Counted from the stretch's first letter, positions 21,155-29,235 are shown. The stretch: DNA of 64,000 bases from Ramlibacter ginsenosidimutans (GCF_016654015.1 NZ_JAEPWM010000002.1:124001-188000), one strand, 5' to 3'. Translations and numbers: made by a program. Notes: generated by a model from the letters alone, not told the origin.

Positions 21155-23404
21155 ATGGGGACGCTTGCCAGGCACTGGCCGCGCATCGCGATCACGCTGG
21201 CCCCGCTGGTGTTTGCGCTGCTCCACGCGGTGGGCGCGCTTCCCATCGGTTTCCTGAACCGCCTCGACGCCATCCTCTACGACGCGCGGCTGCGCGCGAG
21301 CATGCCGCGCAGCATGGACCCGCGCGTGGTCATCGTCGACATCGACGAGAAGAGCCTGGCCGAAGTCGGGCGCTGGCCCTGGGGTCGCAACAAGCTCGCC
21401 GCCATGCTCGACGAGCTGTTCGAGCGCCAGCAGGTGGCGCTTGTCGGCTTCGACGTGGTGTTCGCCGAGCCGGACGAGAGCTCGGGCCTGCAGCGCCTGC
21501 GGGAGCTTGCGCAGGCGGACCTGAGGGACGCCGCCGGCTTCCGCGAGCGGGTGGCGCAGCTGCAATCCAGCCTGGACTACGACGCGAGCTTCGCCCGGGC
21601 GCTCCAAAAGCGTCCCGCCGTCCTCGGCTACTACCTCACCAGCGAGCGGGATGCCCGCAAGAGCGGCCTGCTGCCGGCGCCGGTGATGACCCGCGACAGC
21701 CTGAAGGGCCGCCCGATCGCCTTCTACAGCTTCCAGGGCTACGGCTCCAACATTCCCCAGCTCGCACAGGCCGCCCCGGTGGCGGGCTACTTCAATTCCA
21801 TCACGGACGGGGACGGCGTCGTGCGCTCCATCCCGCTGCTGGCGGAATATGGAGGCGCGTACTACGAATCGCTGGCGCTCGCCATGTTCCGCGTTCTGGC
21901 CGGGCATCCGGCCGTGGAACCGGGTTTCCCGCGCGAGCACTTCGTGGGCCGCAGCTATCCGGGGCTGGACAGCGTCCTGCTGAAGCTCGGGTCGCGGCAG
22001 GCGGCGATCCCGGTGGACGACAAGGTGGCGGTGCTCGTCCCGTTCCGCGGCCCGGGCGGCCCGATGGGCGGCTCGTTCCGCTACGTGTCCGCCTCGGACC
22101 TGATCGCGAAACGGCTGCCAGCGGGCGCGCTCAAGGACAAGATCGTGCTGGTGGGCACCACCGCGCCCGGGCTGTTGGACCTGCGCGTCACGCCGGTGGG
22201 CGCGACCTACCCCGGCGTGGAAGTGCACGCGAACGCGGTCTCGGGGCTGCTCGAGGGCCGATTGCTCGTGAAGCCCGACTACGCCATGGGCTACGAGGTA
22301 GTCGTGCTGATGGTCGCGGGCCTCGCGCTCGCGTTCCTGCTGCCCATGTTGTCGGCCACCGTCGCCGTGCTGGTGAGTTCGGCCGTCATGACGGGCCTCC
22401 TGGCGCTGAACTACTTCCTGTTCAACACCTTCGGCCTGGTGCTGCCGCTGGCCTCCGCCCTCGTGATGGCGGGCGCCGCATTCGCGCTGAACATGAGCTA
22501 TGGCTACTTCGTCGAGAGCCGCAGCAAGCGTGAGCTCGCCAACCTGTTCGGAACCTACGTCCCGCCTGAACTCGTCGACGAGATGGTGAAGGACCCGGAC
22601 AGCTACAGCATGAAGGCGAGCAACAAGGAGCTGACCGTCATGTTCTGCGACATGCGCGGCTTCACCAGCATGTCGGAGCGCATGGAGCCCACGCAGCTGC
22701 AGGAGCTGCTCAACGCGGTGTTCAGCCAGCTCACCGAGATCATCCGCGCCAACCGGGGCACCATCGACAAGTACATGGGCGACTGCGTCATGGCGTTCTG
22801 GGGCGCGCCTGTGGAGACGCCGATGCATGCGCAGCTGGCGGTGAAGACGGCGCTGCAGATCACGCAGGCGGTGCGCGCGATCAACCAGGAGCACCGCGCC
22901 AAGGGCATTCCGGACATCGGCGTGGGCATTGGGCTGAACACCGGCACGATGTGCGTGGGCGACATGGGCTCGGACGTGCGCCGCAGCTACACGGTGATCG
23001 GCGATGCCGTGAACCTGGGCTCCCGGCTCGAGGGGCTCTGCAAGGTGTATGGCGTGGACATCGTGGCGAGCGAGTCCACGCGCCAGCAAGCGCGCGAGTT
23101 CAGCTGGCTGGACCTCGATCGCGTCCGCGTCAAGGGCAAGCAGGAAGCGGTGGCCATCTTCCACCCGCTGGGTCCCTCCGGCGCGCTGGATCCGCAGGCC
23201 GCCGACGAACTCCGCGCGTGGGGCGCTTTCCTGCAGGCGTACCGCGCTCAGGACTGGGAAAAGAGTGAGCTGCAGCTGGTGAACCTGCAGAGGTTGGGCG
23301 CCAAAAAGTACCTTTACGAGCTGTACGCCCAACGTGTAGCCTCGATGCGGTTGCTGCCATTCGACCCGGGATGGGATGGCGCGACCCAGTTCGAGACGAA
23401 ATAG
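21155..23404 (+). CDS. CHASE2-domain class III adenylate/guanylate cyclase
   Basis: 749 residues. An N-terminal helix precedes an extracytoplasmic CHASE2 domain (~40-360; VVIVDIDEKSLAEVGRWPWGRNKLAAML). Three membrane helices (~377-448) and a class III nucleotide cyclase domain (~482-668) follow. The metal-binding Asp pair is in FCDMRGFTSMSE and YMGDCVMAFWGAP. A lysine at IDKYMGD and a threonine in SYTVIGDAVNLGSRLEG fit ATP rather than GTP use, so adenylate cyclase is favoured. The sensor layout is the same as that of the kinase at the head of the cluster. A phosphodiesterase gene follows after 15 nt. Confidence 0.93.
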   Translation: MGTLARHWPRIAITLAPLVFALLHAVGALPIGFLNRLDAILYDARLRASMPRSMDPRVVIVDIDEKSLAEVGRWPWGRNKLAAMLDELFERQQVALVGFDVVFAEPDESSGLQRLRELAQADLRDAAGFRERVAQLQSSLDYDASFARALQKRPAVLGYYLTSERDARKSGLLPAPVMTRDSLKGRPIAFYSFQGYGSNIPQLAQAAPVAGYFNSITDGDGVVRSIPLLAEYGGAYYESLALAMFRVLAGHPAVEPGFPREHFVGRSYPGLDSVLLKLGSRQAAIPVDDKVAVLVPFRGPGGPMGGSFRYVSASDLIAKRLPAGALKDKIVLVGTTAPGLLDLRVTPVGATYPGVEVHANAVSGLLEGRLLVKPDYAMGYEVVVLMVAGLALAFLLPMLSATVAVLVSSAVMTGLLALNYFLFNTFGLVLPLASALVMAGAAFALNMSYGYFVESRSKRELANLFGTYVPPELVDEMVKDPDSYSMKASNKELTVMFCDMRGFTSMSERMEPTQLQELLNAVFSQLTEIIRANRGTIDKYMGDCVMAFWGAPVETPMHAQLAVKTALQITQAVRAINQEHRAKGIPDIGVGIGLNTGTMCVGDMGSDVRRSYTVIGDAVNLGSRLEGLCKVYGVDIVASESTRQQAREFSWLDLDRVRVKGKQEAVAIFHPLGPSGALDPQAADELRAWGAFLQAYRAQDWEKSELQLVNLQRLGAKKYLYELYAQRVASMRLLPFDPGWDGATQFETK

Positions 23405-23419
23405 ATAGGGGCGTTGCCA

Positions 23420-24211
23420 ATGCGCGTGCGGGTGCTGGGCTGTTCCGGCGCGATCGCGAGGGACTGCCGGACGACGTCCTTCCTCATCGACGGCGACGTA
23501 CTCGTCGACGCGGGCACGGGCGTCGGCGACCTGTCCCTGGAGCAGATGCGGGGCGTCCGCGACGTCTTCCTCACCCACTCGCACCTGGACCACATCGCCG
23601 CGCTGCCGCTGATGGTGGACGCGGTGGCTTCGCAGCTCGCAGAACCGATCCGCGTGCACGCGCTGCCCGGCACGATCACGGCCCTGAAGGCGCACATCTT
23701 CAACAACGTGATCTGGCCGGACTTCAGCCGCATCCCCACGCCGCAATCGCCCTTCGTGTCCTTCCACGAGGTGCAGGTGGGACAGAGCCTTGCGCTGCAC
23801 GGCAAGGTCGTCGAGGTGCTGCCGGCAGTGCACACGGTGCCGGCGTGCGGCTATGCCGTCAGTGCGGGTGCAGGCTGCTGGGTGTTCACCGGCGACACCG
23901 AGCGCAACCCGGCGTTCTGGAGCCGCATCAACCAGCTCGATGTGGCGGCCCTCGTGATCGAGACCGCCTTCAGCAACCGGGAAGAAGACCTCGCGAGGCG
24001 CAGCCTGCACCTGTCGCCCGTCGCCCTGGCCGGGGAACTCGATCGCATCGACAAGCGCAAGCGCTTCCCGATCTACATCACGCACACCAAGCCTGCGGAA
24101 ACCGCGCTGATCATGGCGGAGATCCAGCGCTTCGAGCAGGCGCAGCCGTCCGGCATGAACGTGAGCCACGACATCCGCTGGCTGCGCGCGGGCGAGGAGT
24201 TCGAGCTGTGA
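23420..24211 (+). CDS. Class II 3',5'-cyclic-nucleotide phosphodiesterase (MBL fold)
   Basis: 263-residue metallo-beta-lactamase-fold hydrolase of the class II cyclic nucleotide phosphodiesterase family. The metal-binding [14 protein letters not shown] motif is near residue 55, further ligands are in [10 protein letters not shown] and FTGDTERN, and [10 protein letters not shown] lies near the end. It would open the 3',5'-cyclic phosphate of the product made by the cyclase encoded immediately upstream, so synthesis and breakdown are paired in one operon. I start at ATG 23420; a TTG two codons upstream is possible. No signal peptide is seen, so it acts in the cytoplasm. Confidence 0.88.
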   Translation: MRVRVLGCSGAIARDCRTTSFLIDGDVLVDAGTGVGDLSLEQMRGVRDVFLTHSHLDHIAALPLMVDAVASQLAEPIRVHALPGTITALKAHIFNNVIWPDFSRIPTPQSPFVSFHEVQVGQSLALHGKVVEVLPAVHTVPACGYAVSAGAGCWVFTGDTERNPAFWSRINQLDVAALVIETAFSNREEDLARRSLHLSPVALAGELDRIDKRKRFPIYITHTKPAETALIMAEIQRFEQAQPSGMNVSHDIRWLRAGEEFEL

Positions 24212-24375
24212 GGAGGGGCAGGCCGGCCGGCGGCCACATGGAGACGCGTGCGCGCCTGGCACTTTCGGTCGGCTGGCATCCGCTAATGCGCAAATTTGTC
24301 ACTGCGAACGACGCTCTACGTCGGCTGAACGGCTTCCAGGTTGTCAGAAAGCGATAAGAAGTTCACAAAACGTCT

Positions 24376-24392
24376 TTGGCATGGCGCTTGCA
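24376..24392 (+). promoter_or_regulatory. Sigma-54 promoter of pilin 1
   Basis: TTGGCATGGCGCTTGCA has the GG-N10-GC spacing of RpoN promoters and matches TGGCAC-N5-TTGCA closely. It is 34 bp upstream of the pilin start. Upstream TTGTC motifs at about 24296 and 24341 are possible PilR enhancer sites. RpoN/PilR control of pilin genes is established in Pseudomonas. Confidence 0.8.
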
Positions 24393-24425
24393 CTACCTCC
24401 TCACTTCGTCAACCTGGAGGTCTCA

Positions 24426-24893
24426 ATGAAGCGTCAATTTCAACAGGGTTTCACCCTGATCGAACTGATGATCGTGGTCGCGATCATCGGTATCCTGGCC
24501 GCGGTGGCCCTGCCCGCATACCAGGACTACACCAAGCGTGCCAAGATGTCCGAGGTGGTCCTCGCCGCGTCCGCTTGCCGCACGACCATCACCGAGGTGT
24601 ACCAGTCCGGCTCGCAGACGTCCGTGCAGCCCGGCAACTGGGGCTGCGAATCGACGACGGCCGCGTCCAAGTATGTTGCGTCGATCGCCACCGACGGCAA
24701 CGGCATCGTGACGGTGACCTCCCAGAACATCGGCCCCGGCGCCAACGGTGACGTGACTCTGATCCCCGCTGACAGCAACGGCAGCACGATGACCTATAGC
24801 AACCAAGCCCAGACCATCTTCAAGTGGGTCTGCGGCGGCACCGGAACGACGGTCACGCCGAAGTACCTGCCGGGCTCCTGCCGCGGCGGCTGA
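24426..24893 (+). CDS. pilA: Type IV major pilin, copy 1
   Basis: 155-residue type IVa prepilin. A short basic leader (MKRQFQQG, 8 residues) is followed by the processing site G-F and the conserved [22 protein letters not shown] helix with Glu5 of the mature protein. Four cysteines (51, 74, 136, 152) are present; the last two would close the C-terminal D-loop. An AGGAGGT-like site (CTGGAGGTCTCA) precedes the ATG. The product is assembled into pili for twitching, adhesion and DNA uptake. It differs from copy 2 at five positions: F5L, V45I, D109A, P145A and Y147F. Confidence 0.97.
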   Translation: MKRQFQQGFTLIELMIVVAIIGILAAVALPAYQDYTKRAKMSEVVLAASACRTTITEVYQSGSQTSVQPGNWGCESTTAASKYVASIATDGNGIVTVTSQNIGPGANGDVTLIPADSNGSTMTYSNQAQTIFKWVCGGTGTTVTPKYLPGSCRGG

Positions 24894-24911
24894 TCAGCAT
24901 GCATGCTGCAG

Positions 24912-24934
24912 AGGGGGCCGCCAGGCCCCTTTTT
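24912..24934 (+). terminator. Terminator after pilin 1
   Basis: GGGGCC-GCCA-GGCCCC hairpin followed by five T, 20 nt after the stop. It is identical in the second copy. Confidence 0.85.
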
Positions 24935-25135
24935 GCTTTTTGGGCTCGCCGTTCGCGCGCCAGACGGGGCGATGCCGTTCCGGGCGCGGTATGCGCTGGA
25001 ATGCGACGGACCGGCCAGCAGCGGGTTCAGTCGGTCGGGAGCGAAGACGCGCAAATTTGTCGGCCGAACGACGCTTTGCGTCGACCGGACGGCTTCAGGT
25101 CTCGTCGAACGTGCCAAGAAGTTCACGAAACGGGG

Positions 25136-25152
25136 TTGGCACAGGGCTTGCA
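25136..25152 (+). promoter_or_regulatory. Sigma-54 promoter of pilin 2
   Basis: TTGGCACAGGGCTTGCA, again GG-N10-GC and an even better -24 element (TGGCAC) than copy 1, 37 bp upstream of the second pilin start. The separate promoter means that each copy can be expressed on its own. Confidence 0.8.
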
Positions 25153-25188
25153 ATACTTCCTTGCTTCTTCATCAACCTGGAGGTCTCA

Positions 25189-25656
25189 ATGAAGCGTCAA
25201 CTTCAACAGGGTTTCACCCTGATCGAACTGATGATCGTGGTCGCGATCATCGGTATCCTGGCCGCGGTGGCCCTGCCCGCATACCAGGACTACACCAAGC
25301 GTGCCAAGATGTCCGAGGTGATCCTGGCCGCGTCCGCCTGCCGCACGACCATCACCGAGGTGTACCAGTCCGGCTCGCAGACGTCCGTGCAGCCCGGCAA
25401 CTGGGGCTGCGAATCGACGACGGCCGCGTCCAAGTATGTTGCGTCGATCGCCACCGACGGCAACGGCATCGTGACGGTGACCTCCCAGAACATCGGCCCC
25501 GGCGCCAACGGCGCGGTGACTCTGATCCCCGCTGACAGCAACGGCAGCACGATGACCTATAGCAATCAAGCCCAGACCATCTTCAAGTGGGTCTGCGGCG
25601 GCACCGGCACGACGGTCACGGCGAAGTTCCTGCCGGGCTCCTGCCGCGGCGGCTGA
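25189..25656 (+). CDS. pilA: Type IV major pilin, copy 2
   Basis: 155-residue prepilin nearly identical to the preceding one. It has the same leader length, G-F cleavage site, hydrophobic assembly helix and four cysteines. The five differences include D109A and P145A/Y147F, the latter two inside the C-terminal disulfide loop that is usually surface-exposed and antigenic. It has its own sigma-54 promoter and terminator. The glycan island begins directly after its terminator. Confidence 0.97.
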   Translation: MKRQLQQGFTLIELMIVVAIIGILAAVALPAYQDYTKRAKMSEVILAASACRTTITEVYQSGSQTSVQPGNWGCESTTAASKYVASIATDGNGIVTVTSQNIGPGANGAVTLIPADSNGSTMTYSNQAQTIFKWVCGGTGTTVTAKFLPGSCRGG

Positions 25657-25674
25657 TCAGCATGCATGCTGCAG

Positions 25675-25696
25675 AGGGGGCCGCCAGGCCCCTTTT
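25675..25696 (+). terminator. Terminator after pilin 2
   Basis: Same GGGGCC-GCCA-GGCCCC hairpin as after pilin 1, followed by four T. It separates pilin transcription from the glycan genes. Confidence 0.8.
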
Positions 25697-25751
25697 GTTC
25701 ACAGGCATCGCCACGCAAGACGTGGCGGCGCCTTTTCGTGCTCAAGACGCG

Positions 25752-26915
25752 TTGGAGCTGACGATTCTGATGCCGTGCCTTAACGAGGCGAAGACAGTGG
25801 CTGCCTGCGTAGAGGCGGCGCTCGGCTTCTTGGAACGCGCAGGAATCCGGGGTGAGGTTGTCGTTGCTGACAACGGATCCACAGATGGTTCGCGAGAGCT
25901 GGCGCGTTCCGCCGGCGCGCGCGTAATAGCTGTACCGGATCGAGGCTATGGCGCAGCACTGAAGGGCGGCATCGAGGCTGCGCGCGGAGCCTACGTTATC
26001 ATGGGCGACGCGGACTGCAGTTATGACTTCTCGAACCTGGATGCGTTCGTCGAGCAGCTGCGAGGCGGTGCTCGGCTCGTGATGGGAAACCGGTTCCGTG
26101 GAGGCATCGCGGAAGGTGCGATGCCTTTGCTGCATCGTTACCTGGGCAATCCGGTATTGAGCTTCATCGGACGCCTATTCTTCCGCACGGACATCGGAGA
26201 TTTCCATTGCGGGATCCGGGGCTTCCATCAGGAGTCCGTTGCCGCCCTTGGGTTAGTGAGCAACGGAATGGAGTTTGCAAGCGAGATGGTGGCCAAGGCC
26301 GCCCTGGCTGGGATCTCGATTGCGGAAGTCCCCACAACCCTGAAGCCGGACGGGCGTGGCCGGCCGCCGCACCTGCGCACGTGGCGCGATGGGTGGCGGC
26401 ACCTGAAGTTCCTGCTCCTGTTCTGCCCGCGCTGGCTGTTCCTGTATCCGGGCGTAATGCTTGTCTTGGCAGGCGTGGTGGGCATGGGCGTGCTGCAGCG
26501 CCCGTGGAGCAGTGACGCGCATGATCTGCGCATTCACACGATGTTGTACATGGCGGGTGCCATGGTCCTTGGCGTCCAGCTGGTGCAGCTCGCGGTCTTG
26601 ACGAAATGGCTCGGGGTGCTGTCCGGCATAGTGCCGCAGCCGCCATGGCTTCGACGCGCGCAGCCCGCGTTGAGTCTTGAAGCGGGACTGCTGCTCGGGG
26701 CCGGACTATTCGCCATCGGACTGATCTGGTCGGTCGGCCTGGTGCAGCAGTGGGGGAGGTCCGGCTTCGGGCCGCTTGCGCCAACGGAAGGCATGCGGGC
26801 CGCGATTCCCGCCGTGACCTTGATGATCATCGGCATGCAAGCCGTGGCGGGAACGCTGTTCGCGGGCGCCATCGAGCTGGCTTGGCGGACGGGTCGGCAG
26901 AAGCGACATGCCTGA
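25752..26915 (+). CDS. GT2 glycosyltransferase with four C-terminal membrane helices (polyprenyl-phosphate sugar synthase-like)
   Basis: About 387 residues. The N-terminal GT-A domain starts ELTILMPCLNEAKTV, then VVVADNGSTDGS and the metal-binding MGDADCSYDF, followed by GNRFRGG and the FHCGIRGF region. This is the pattern of dolichol/undecaprenyl-phosphate sugar synthases (DPM1/GtrB-like). Four hydrophobic segments fill the C-terminal third. Its likely job is to load a sugar on polyprenyl phosphate. Start uncertain: TTG 25752 gives the usual family N-terminus; GTG 25722 is possible, and the frame runs back into pilin 2. This is the first gene of the lower-GC island, and its stop overlaps the next gene by 8 nt. 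Confidence 0.85.
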   Translation: MELTILMPCLNEAKTVAACVEAALGFLERAGIRGEVVVADNGSTDGSRELARSAGARVIAVPDRGYGAALKGGIEAARGAYVIMGDADCSYDFSNLDAFVEQLRGGARLVMGNRFRGGIAEGAMPLLHRYLGNPVLSFIGRLFFRTDIGDFHCGIRGFHQESVAALGLVSNGMEFASEMVAKAALAGISIAEVPTTLKPDGRGRPPHLRTWRDGWRHLKFLLLFCPRWLFLYPGVMLVLAGVVGMGVLQRPWSSDAHDLRIHTMLYMAGAMVLGVQLVQLAVLTKWLGVLSGIVPQPPWLRRAQPALSLEAGLLLGAGLFAIGLIWSVGLVQQWGRSGFGPLAPTEGMRAAIPAVTLMIIGMQAVAGTLFAGAIELAWRTGRQKRHA

Positions 26916-27723
26916 GGAGCGAACGGCAGTTCCTTCGTGGGTTTTTCGGCACGAGGGTGTGTGTGTCTACCTTCTCGGTGCGCTGTGCTTCACTTTTATT
27001 CCGATCTACCTGGGGCATCTTGGCATCAGCTGGGACGCCCTCAATCACCACTTCTATCTCGGGTGGTCGGCGGAGCACTCACGGCTGTCCCTCGACTATC
27101 TGCCTGCCGGATACCAGTCGTACCAGTTTCCGTATCTGTATTGGCCCGTGTACAAGCTGGCGTCGGCGGGTGCAAGCGGGACGACGGCGGGCGTAGTGCT
27201 GGCGTTGCTGAACACAACGGCCATTCCTCCGGTCTGGATGATTGCTCGCAGTTGCATCAAGGGCGCCGAGGCCTTCTCGGCGGCAATGCGCGTCACTGCG
27301 GTTCTGCTCGCATTTCTGAGCGGAGTTGTTCTTTCGCTCTTCGACGCCACTTCGAATGACCTGCTCGCAGGCATTCCGCTGATCTGGGCATACGCGCTCG
27401 CCTTGCAACCGGTGGGCGAGCCTGCCGCTGGAGCCGTGCGACCTGCGCTGCTGTCAGGTGCCGCTGCGGGAATAGCCGTTGCATTCAAGCTGAGTAATGG
27501 ACCCCTTGCCATTGTGTTGCCGCTGCTTTGGCTGTGGCCCGCGGGATCGGCGATGCAGCGCATCAATCGCAGTATCGCCGCAGGCTTGATGCTCCTGGCA
27601 AGCTACGCGCTGGTCTACGGTTACTGGGGGTGGGAGCTCTGGACCCATTTCGGGAACCCGATTTATCCCATGTACGACGACTGGTTCGCGCGCCTTCGGG
27701 ATCTTGGCGGGTGGCACCGATGA
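26908..27723 (+). CDS. GT-C-like integral membrane protein, N-terminal part
   Basis: 271 residues with about seven hydrophobic segments. An early loop contains ISWDALNHHFYLGWS, with an acidic residue after the first helix as in GT-C glycosyltransferases that use polyprenyl-phosphate sugars. It ends abruptly after NPIYPMYDDWFARLRD, and its TGA overlaps the ATG of the next frame (ATGA). The following frame, read a little upstream of its ATG, continues plausibly (RAPSGSWRVAPMIRF), so this is probably the front half of one protein split by a one-base deletion near 27680-27690. It could also be a naturally split, translationally coupled pair. It pairs logically with the GT2 upstream. Confidence 0.75.
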   Translation: MPEERTAVPSWVFRHEGVCVYLLGALCFTFIPIYLGHLGISWDALNHHFYLGWSAEHSRLSLDYLPAGYQSYQFPYLYWPVYKLASAGASGTTAGVVLALLNTTAIPPVWMIARSCIKGAEAFSAAMRVTAVLLAFLSGVVLSLFDATSNDLLAGIPLIWAYALALQPVGEPAAGAVRPALLSGAAAGIAVAFKLSNGPLAIVLPLLWLWPAGSAMQRINRSIAAGLMLLASYALVYGYWGWELWTHFGNPIYPMYDDWFARLRDLGGWHR

Positions 27724-28895
27724 TCAGGTTCGAACCAGATTCGCTGACGCAGGCCCTCACGCGGTTCTTCGACATGGCGGCGCCGGACGCCAACGTATAC
27801 GTTGAGATACCCGCACCCGATGTACGCCTCGCCGCCGTCCTGTTCCTCGCCGCTGCTGCACTCGTCATGTGGCGGCGCCTTGGTCCCGGTCGACGTCCGA
27901 CGTTCGCGATGCTGCTCGTGCTCCTGGTTTCCACGTGGGCGTGGCTCACCACCTCAGGCAACGGCCGCTATTTCATTCCCTTGCTGGTCTGCGCTGGTCC
28001 CATCGCCATCGGCCTTCTGTGCGCCCTCCCTCTCACCCGGACGATGAAGGCGTCGATTGCGTTTGGCCTCGTGGTGGCGCAGTTGTTCGTCCTCACGCAG
28101 CAGCCGCCCTGGGGTACCTGGTCCTGGGCGGACTGGCAAGAGGCGCCGTACTTTTCCGTGGAACTCGGGCGGGAAGAGACCCAAGCTCCTGCGACCACGT
28201 ACGTCACGATCTCGCCAATCTCCTACTCGCTGATCGCTCCTCAGTTCCCCGCGAACTCTCGCTGGGTCAATATCACCAGCGCAGACGCAACCTCACATGA
28301 CTCGCGCTGGCTGGATGAATACCTTACCCGTGCAGCGCGGGCTGGCCCAGTGCGGCTCCTGGCCCCGTCGCTGCCTCCAGCCACGCTCGCCGATGGAAAG
28401 CCGGAGCAGGCGGTGCCGGAGGCATTCGACAAGATGATCGCGCAGCGGCATCTGCGCATCAGCGGAGACTGCCACCTGATTCGTTCGTTGGGACAAACTC
28501 GCCTGGAGGGCCGCGACCACCCTGGCCCTGCCGCCCGCCCGGTGGGCTTCTGGTCTTGTCCATTAGCATACGTGCCAACGCTTCCCGACGCGGCACGGCC
28601 GGCGCCGATTCCGGCTGAAGTGGAGCGTGCGTTTCAGCGCTTGAGCGTCCTCTGCCCGCGGTTCTTTCCCTCATGGGAAAAATCGACCTTGCGCGTCGTG
28701 GATGGCTGGGAGCGCCATTTCTCCGAGTCTGATTCTCGCGTGTACGTCCTCGACAACGGTCAAGTCTGGTACAAATTCTGGCGGGCGCTCAATCCTGTTC
28801 TCCTGGGAACACGTGAGGAGCTAGTCGAGGCCAAGCGAACGCTGGACTGTTCGATGCTTCGCAGTGACGGCGCATGGCAAACCGGTCGCCAATGA
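27720..28895 (+). CDS. GT-C-like membrane protein, C-terminal part
   Basis: 391 residues from ATG 27720. About four membrane helices (for example VRLAAVLFLAAAALVMW and FAMLLVLLVSTWAWLT, then PLLVCAGPIAIGLLCALPL and SIAFGLVVAQLFVLT) precede a soluble C-terminal half with several cysteines (GDCHLIRS, WSCPLAYV, LSVLCPRFFPSW, TLDCSML). I recognise no named domain. Together with the preceding frame it would make an about 660-residue protein with helices first and a soluble end, the usual order in this kind of membrane glycosyltransferase. The restart codon overlaps the previous stop by 4 nt. It could be a pseudogene half, a coupled subunit or a sequencing artefact. Confidence 0.7.
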   Translation: MIRFEPDSLTQALTRFFDMAAPDANVYVEIPAPDVRLAAVLFLAAAALVMWRRLGPGRRPTFAMLLVLLVSTWAWLTTSGNGRYFIPLLVCAGPIAIGLLCALPLTRTMKASIAFGLVVAQLFVLTQQPPWGTWSWADWQEAPYFSVELGREETQAPATTYVTISPISYSLIAPQFPANSRWVNITSADATSHDSRWLDEYLTRAARAGPVRLLAPSLPPATLADGKPEQAVPEAFDKMIAQRHLRISGDCHLIRSLGQTRLEGRDHPGPAARPVGFWSCPLAYVPTLPDAARPAPIPAEVERAFQRLSVLCPRFFPSWEKSTLRVVDGWERHFSESDSRVYVLDNGQVWYKFWRALNPVLLGTREELVEAKRTLDCSMLRSDGAWQTGRQ

Positions 28896-28988
28896 GCACA
28901 GTGGAACGCAGCCTTCTGCTGCGGTTCGTCTTTCATCATGAGTGATGCTCCGCCGCCGGCGGCAAGGGGATGGGCCGCGTGATCGCAA

Positions 28989-29216
28989 GTGCGAGGCGTC
29001 GTGCATCGCAAATTACTTCAGTGTGGGATTCGAATGAATCTATCCGCCGCAAGCCGAGTCGTGGATGATGACGTCGCCGAAATGGGAGCGGGCTTCCCGT
29101 GGGAGCGCCTGTTGGGCAAGATCGCCGTCGTGACGAGCCTGGCTGCCGCACTCGGCTGGCCGCCTAGGGTGGCTCGCGCCAAGGTATTTCGCAAGATGGT
29201 GGAAAGCTACGCATGA
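28989..29216 (+). other. Possible 75-residue remnant in a 340-bp gap
   Basis: The gap 28896-29235 between the GT-C part and the flippase holds only this short frame and a few shorter ones. Its C-terminal ~50 residues (from VVDDDVAEMGAGF) read like ordinary protein and end 19 nt before the flippase start, but I recognise no family and see no ribosome site. It may be the tail of a decayed gene. I see no terminator or clear promoter in the gap. Confidence 0.25.
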
Positions 29217-29235
29217 CCTGCAGCGGGTTCCGATC

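Larger units (their letters stand above)
24288..24935 (+). repeat. Tandem duplication, copy 1 (pilin unit)
   Basis: This stretch and the one at 25049-25696 are copies of one unit of about 650 bp, at an offset of 761-763 bp. Each holds an upstream segment (starting GCGCAAATTTGTC), a sigma-54 promoter, a pilin gene and the same 3' region and terminator. The coding parts are almost identical, the upstream ~130 bp clearly diverged. About 114 bp of unrelated-looking sequence separates them. Confidence 0.85.
25049..25696 (+). repeat. Tandem duplication, copy 2 (pilin unit)
   Basis: Second copy of the unit described at 24288. The 3' part (end of gene, GATCAGCATGCATGCTGCAG and hairpin) is identical to copy 1, showing that the duplication included the terminator. 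Confidence 0.85.

Noticed and set aside
20426-24262. A 1278-codon open frame on the minus strand across the FHA, cyclase and phosphodiesterase genes
   Set aside because: All three plus-strand genes have clear domains and catalytic motifs. The minus frame is a GC-driven shadow without recognisable protein features.
24288-25696. Reading the two pilin units as a mobile element or CRISPR-like repeat
   Set aside because: Only two long copies exist, each with a full gene. There are no terminal inverted repeats, transposase or target duplication. It is a plain tandem gene duplication.
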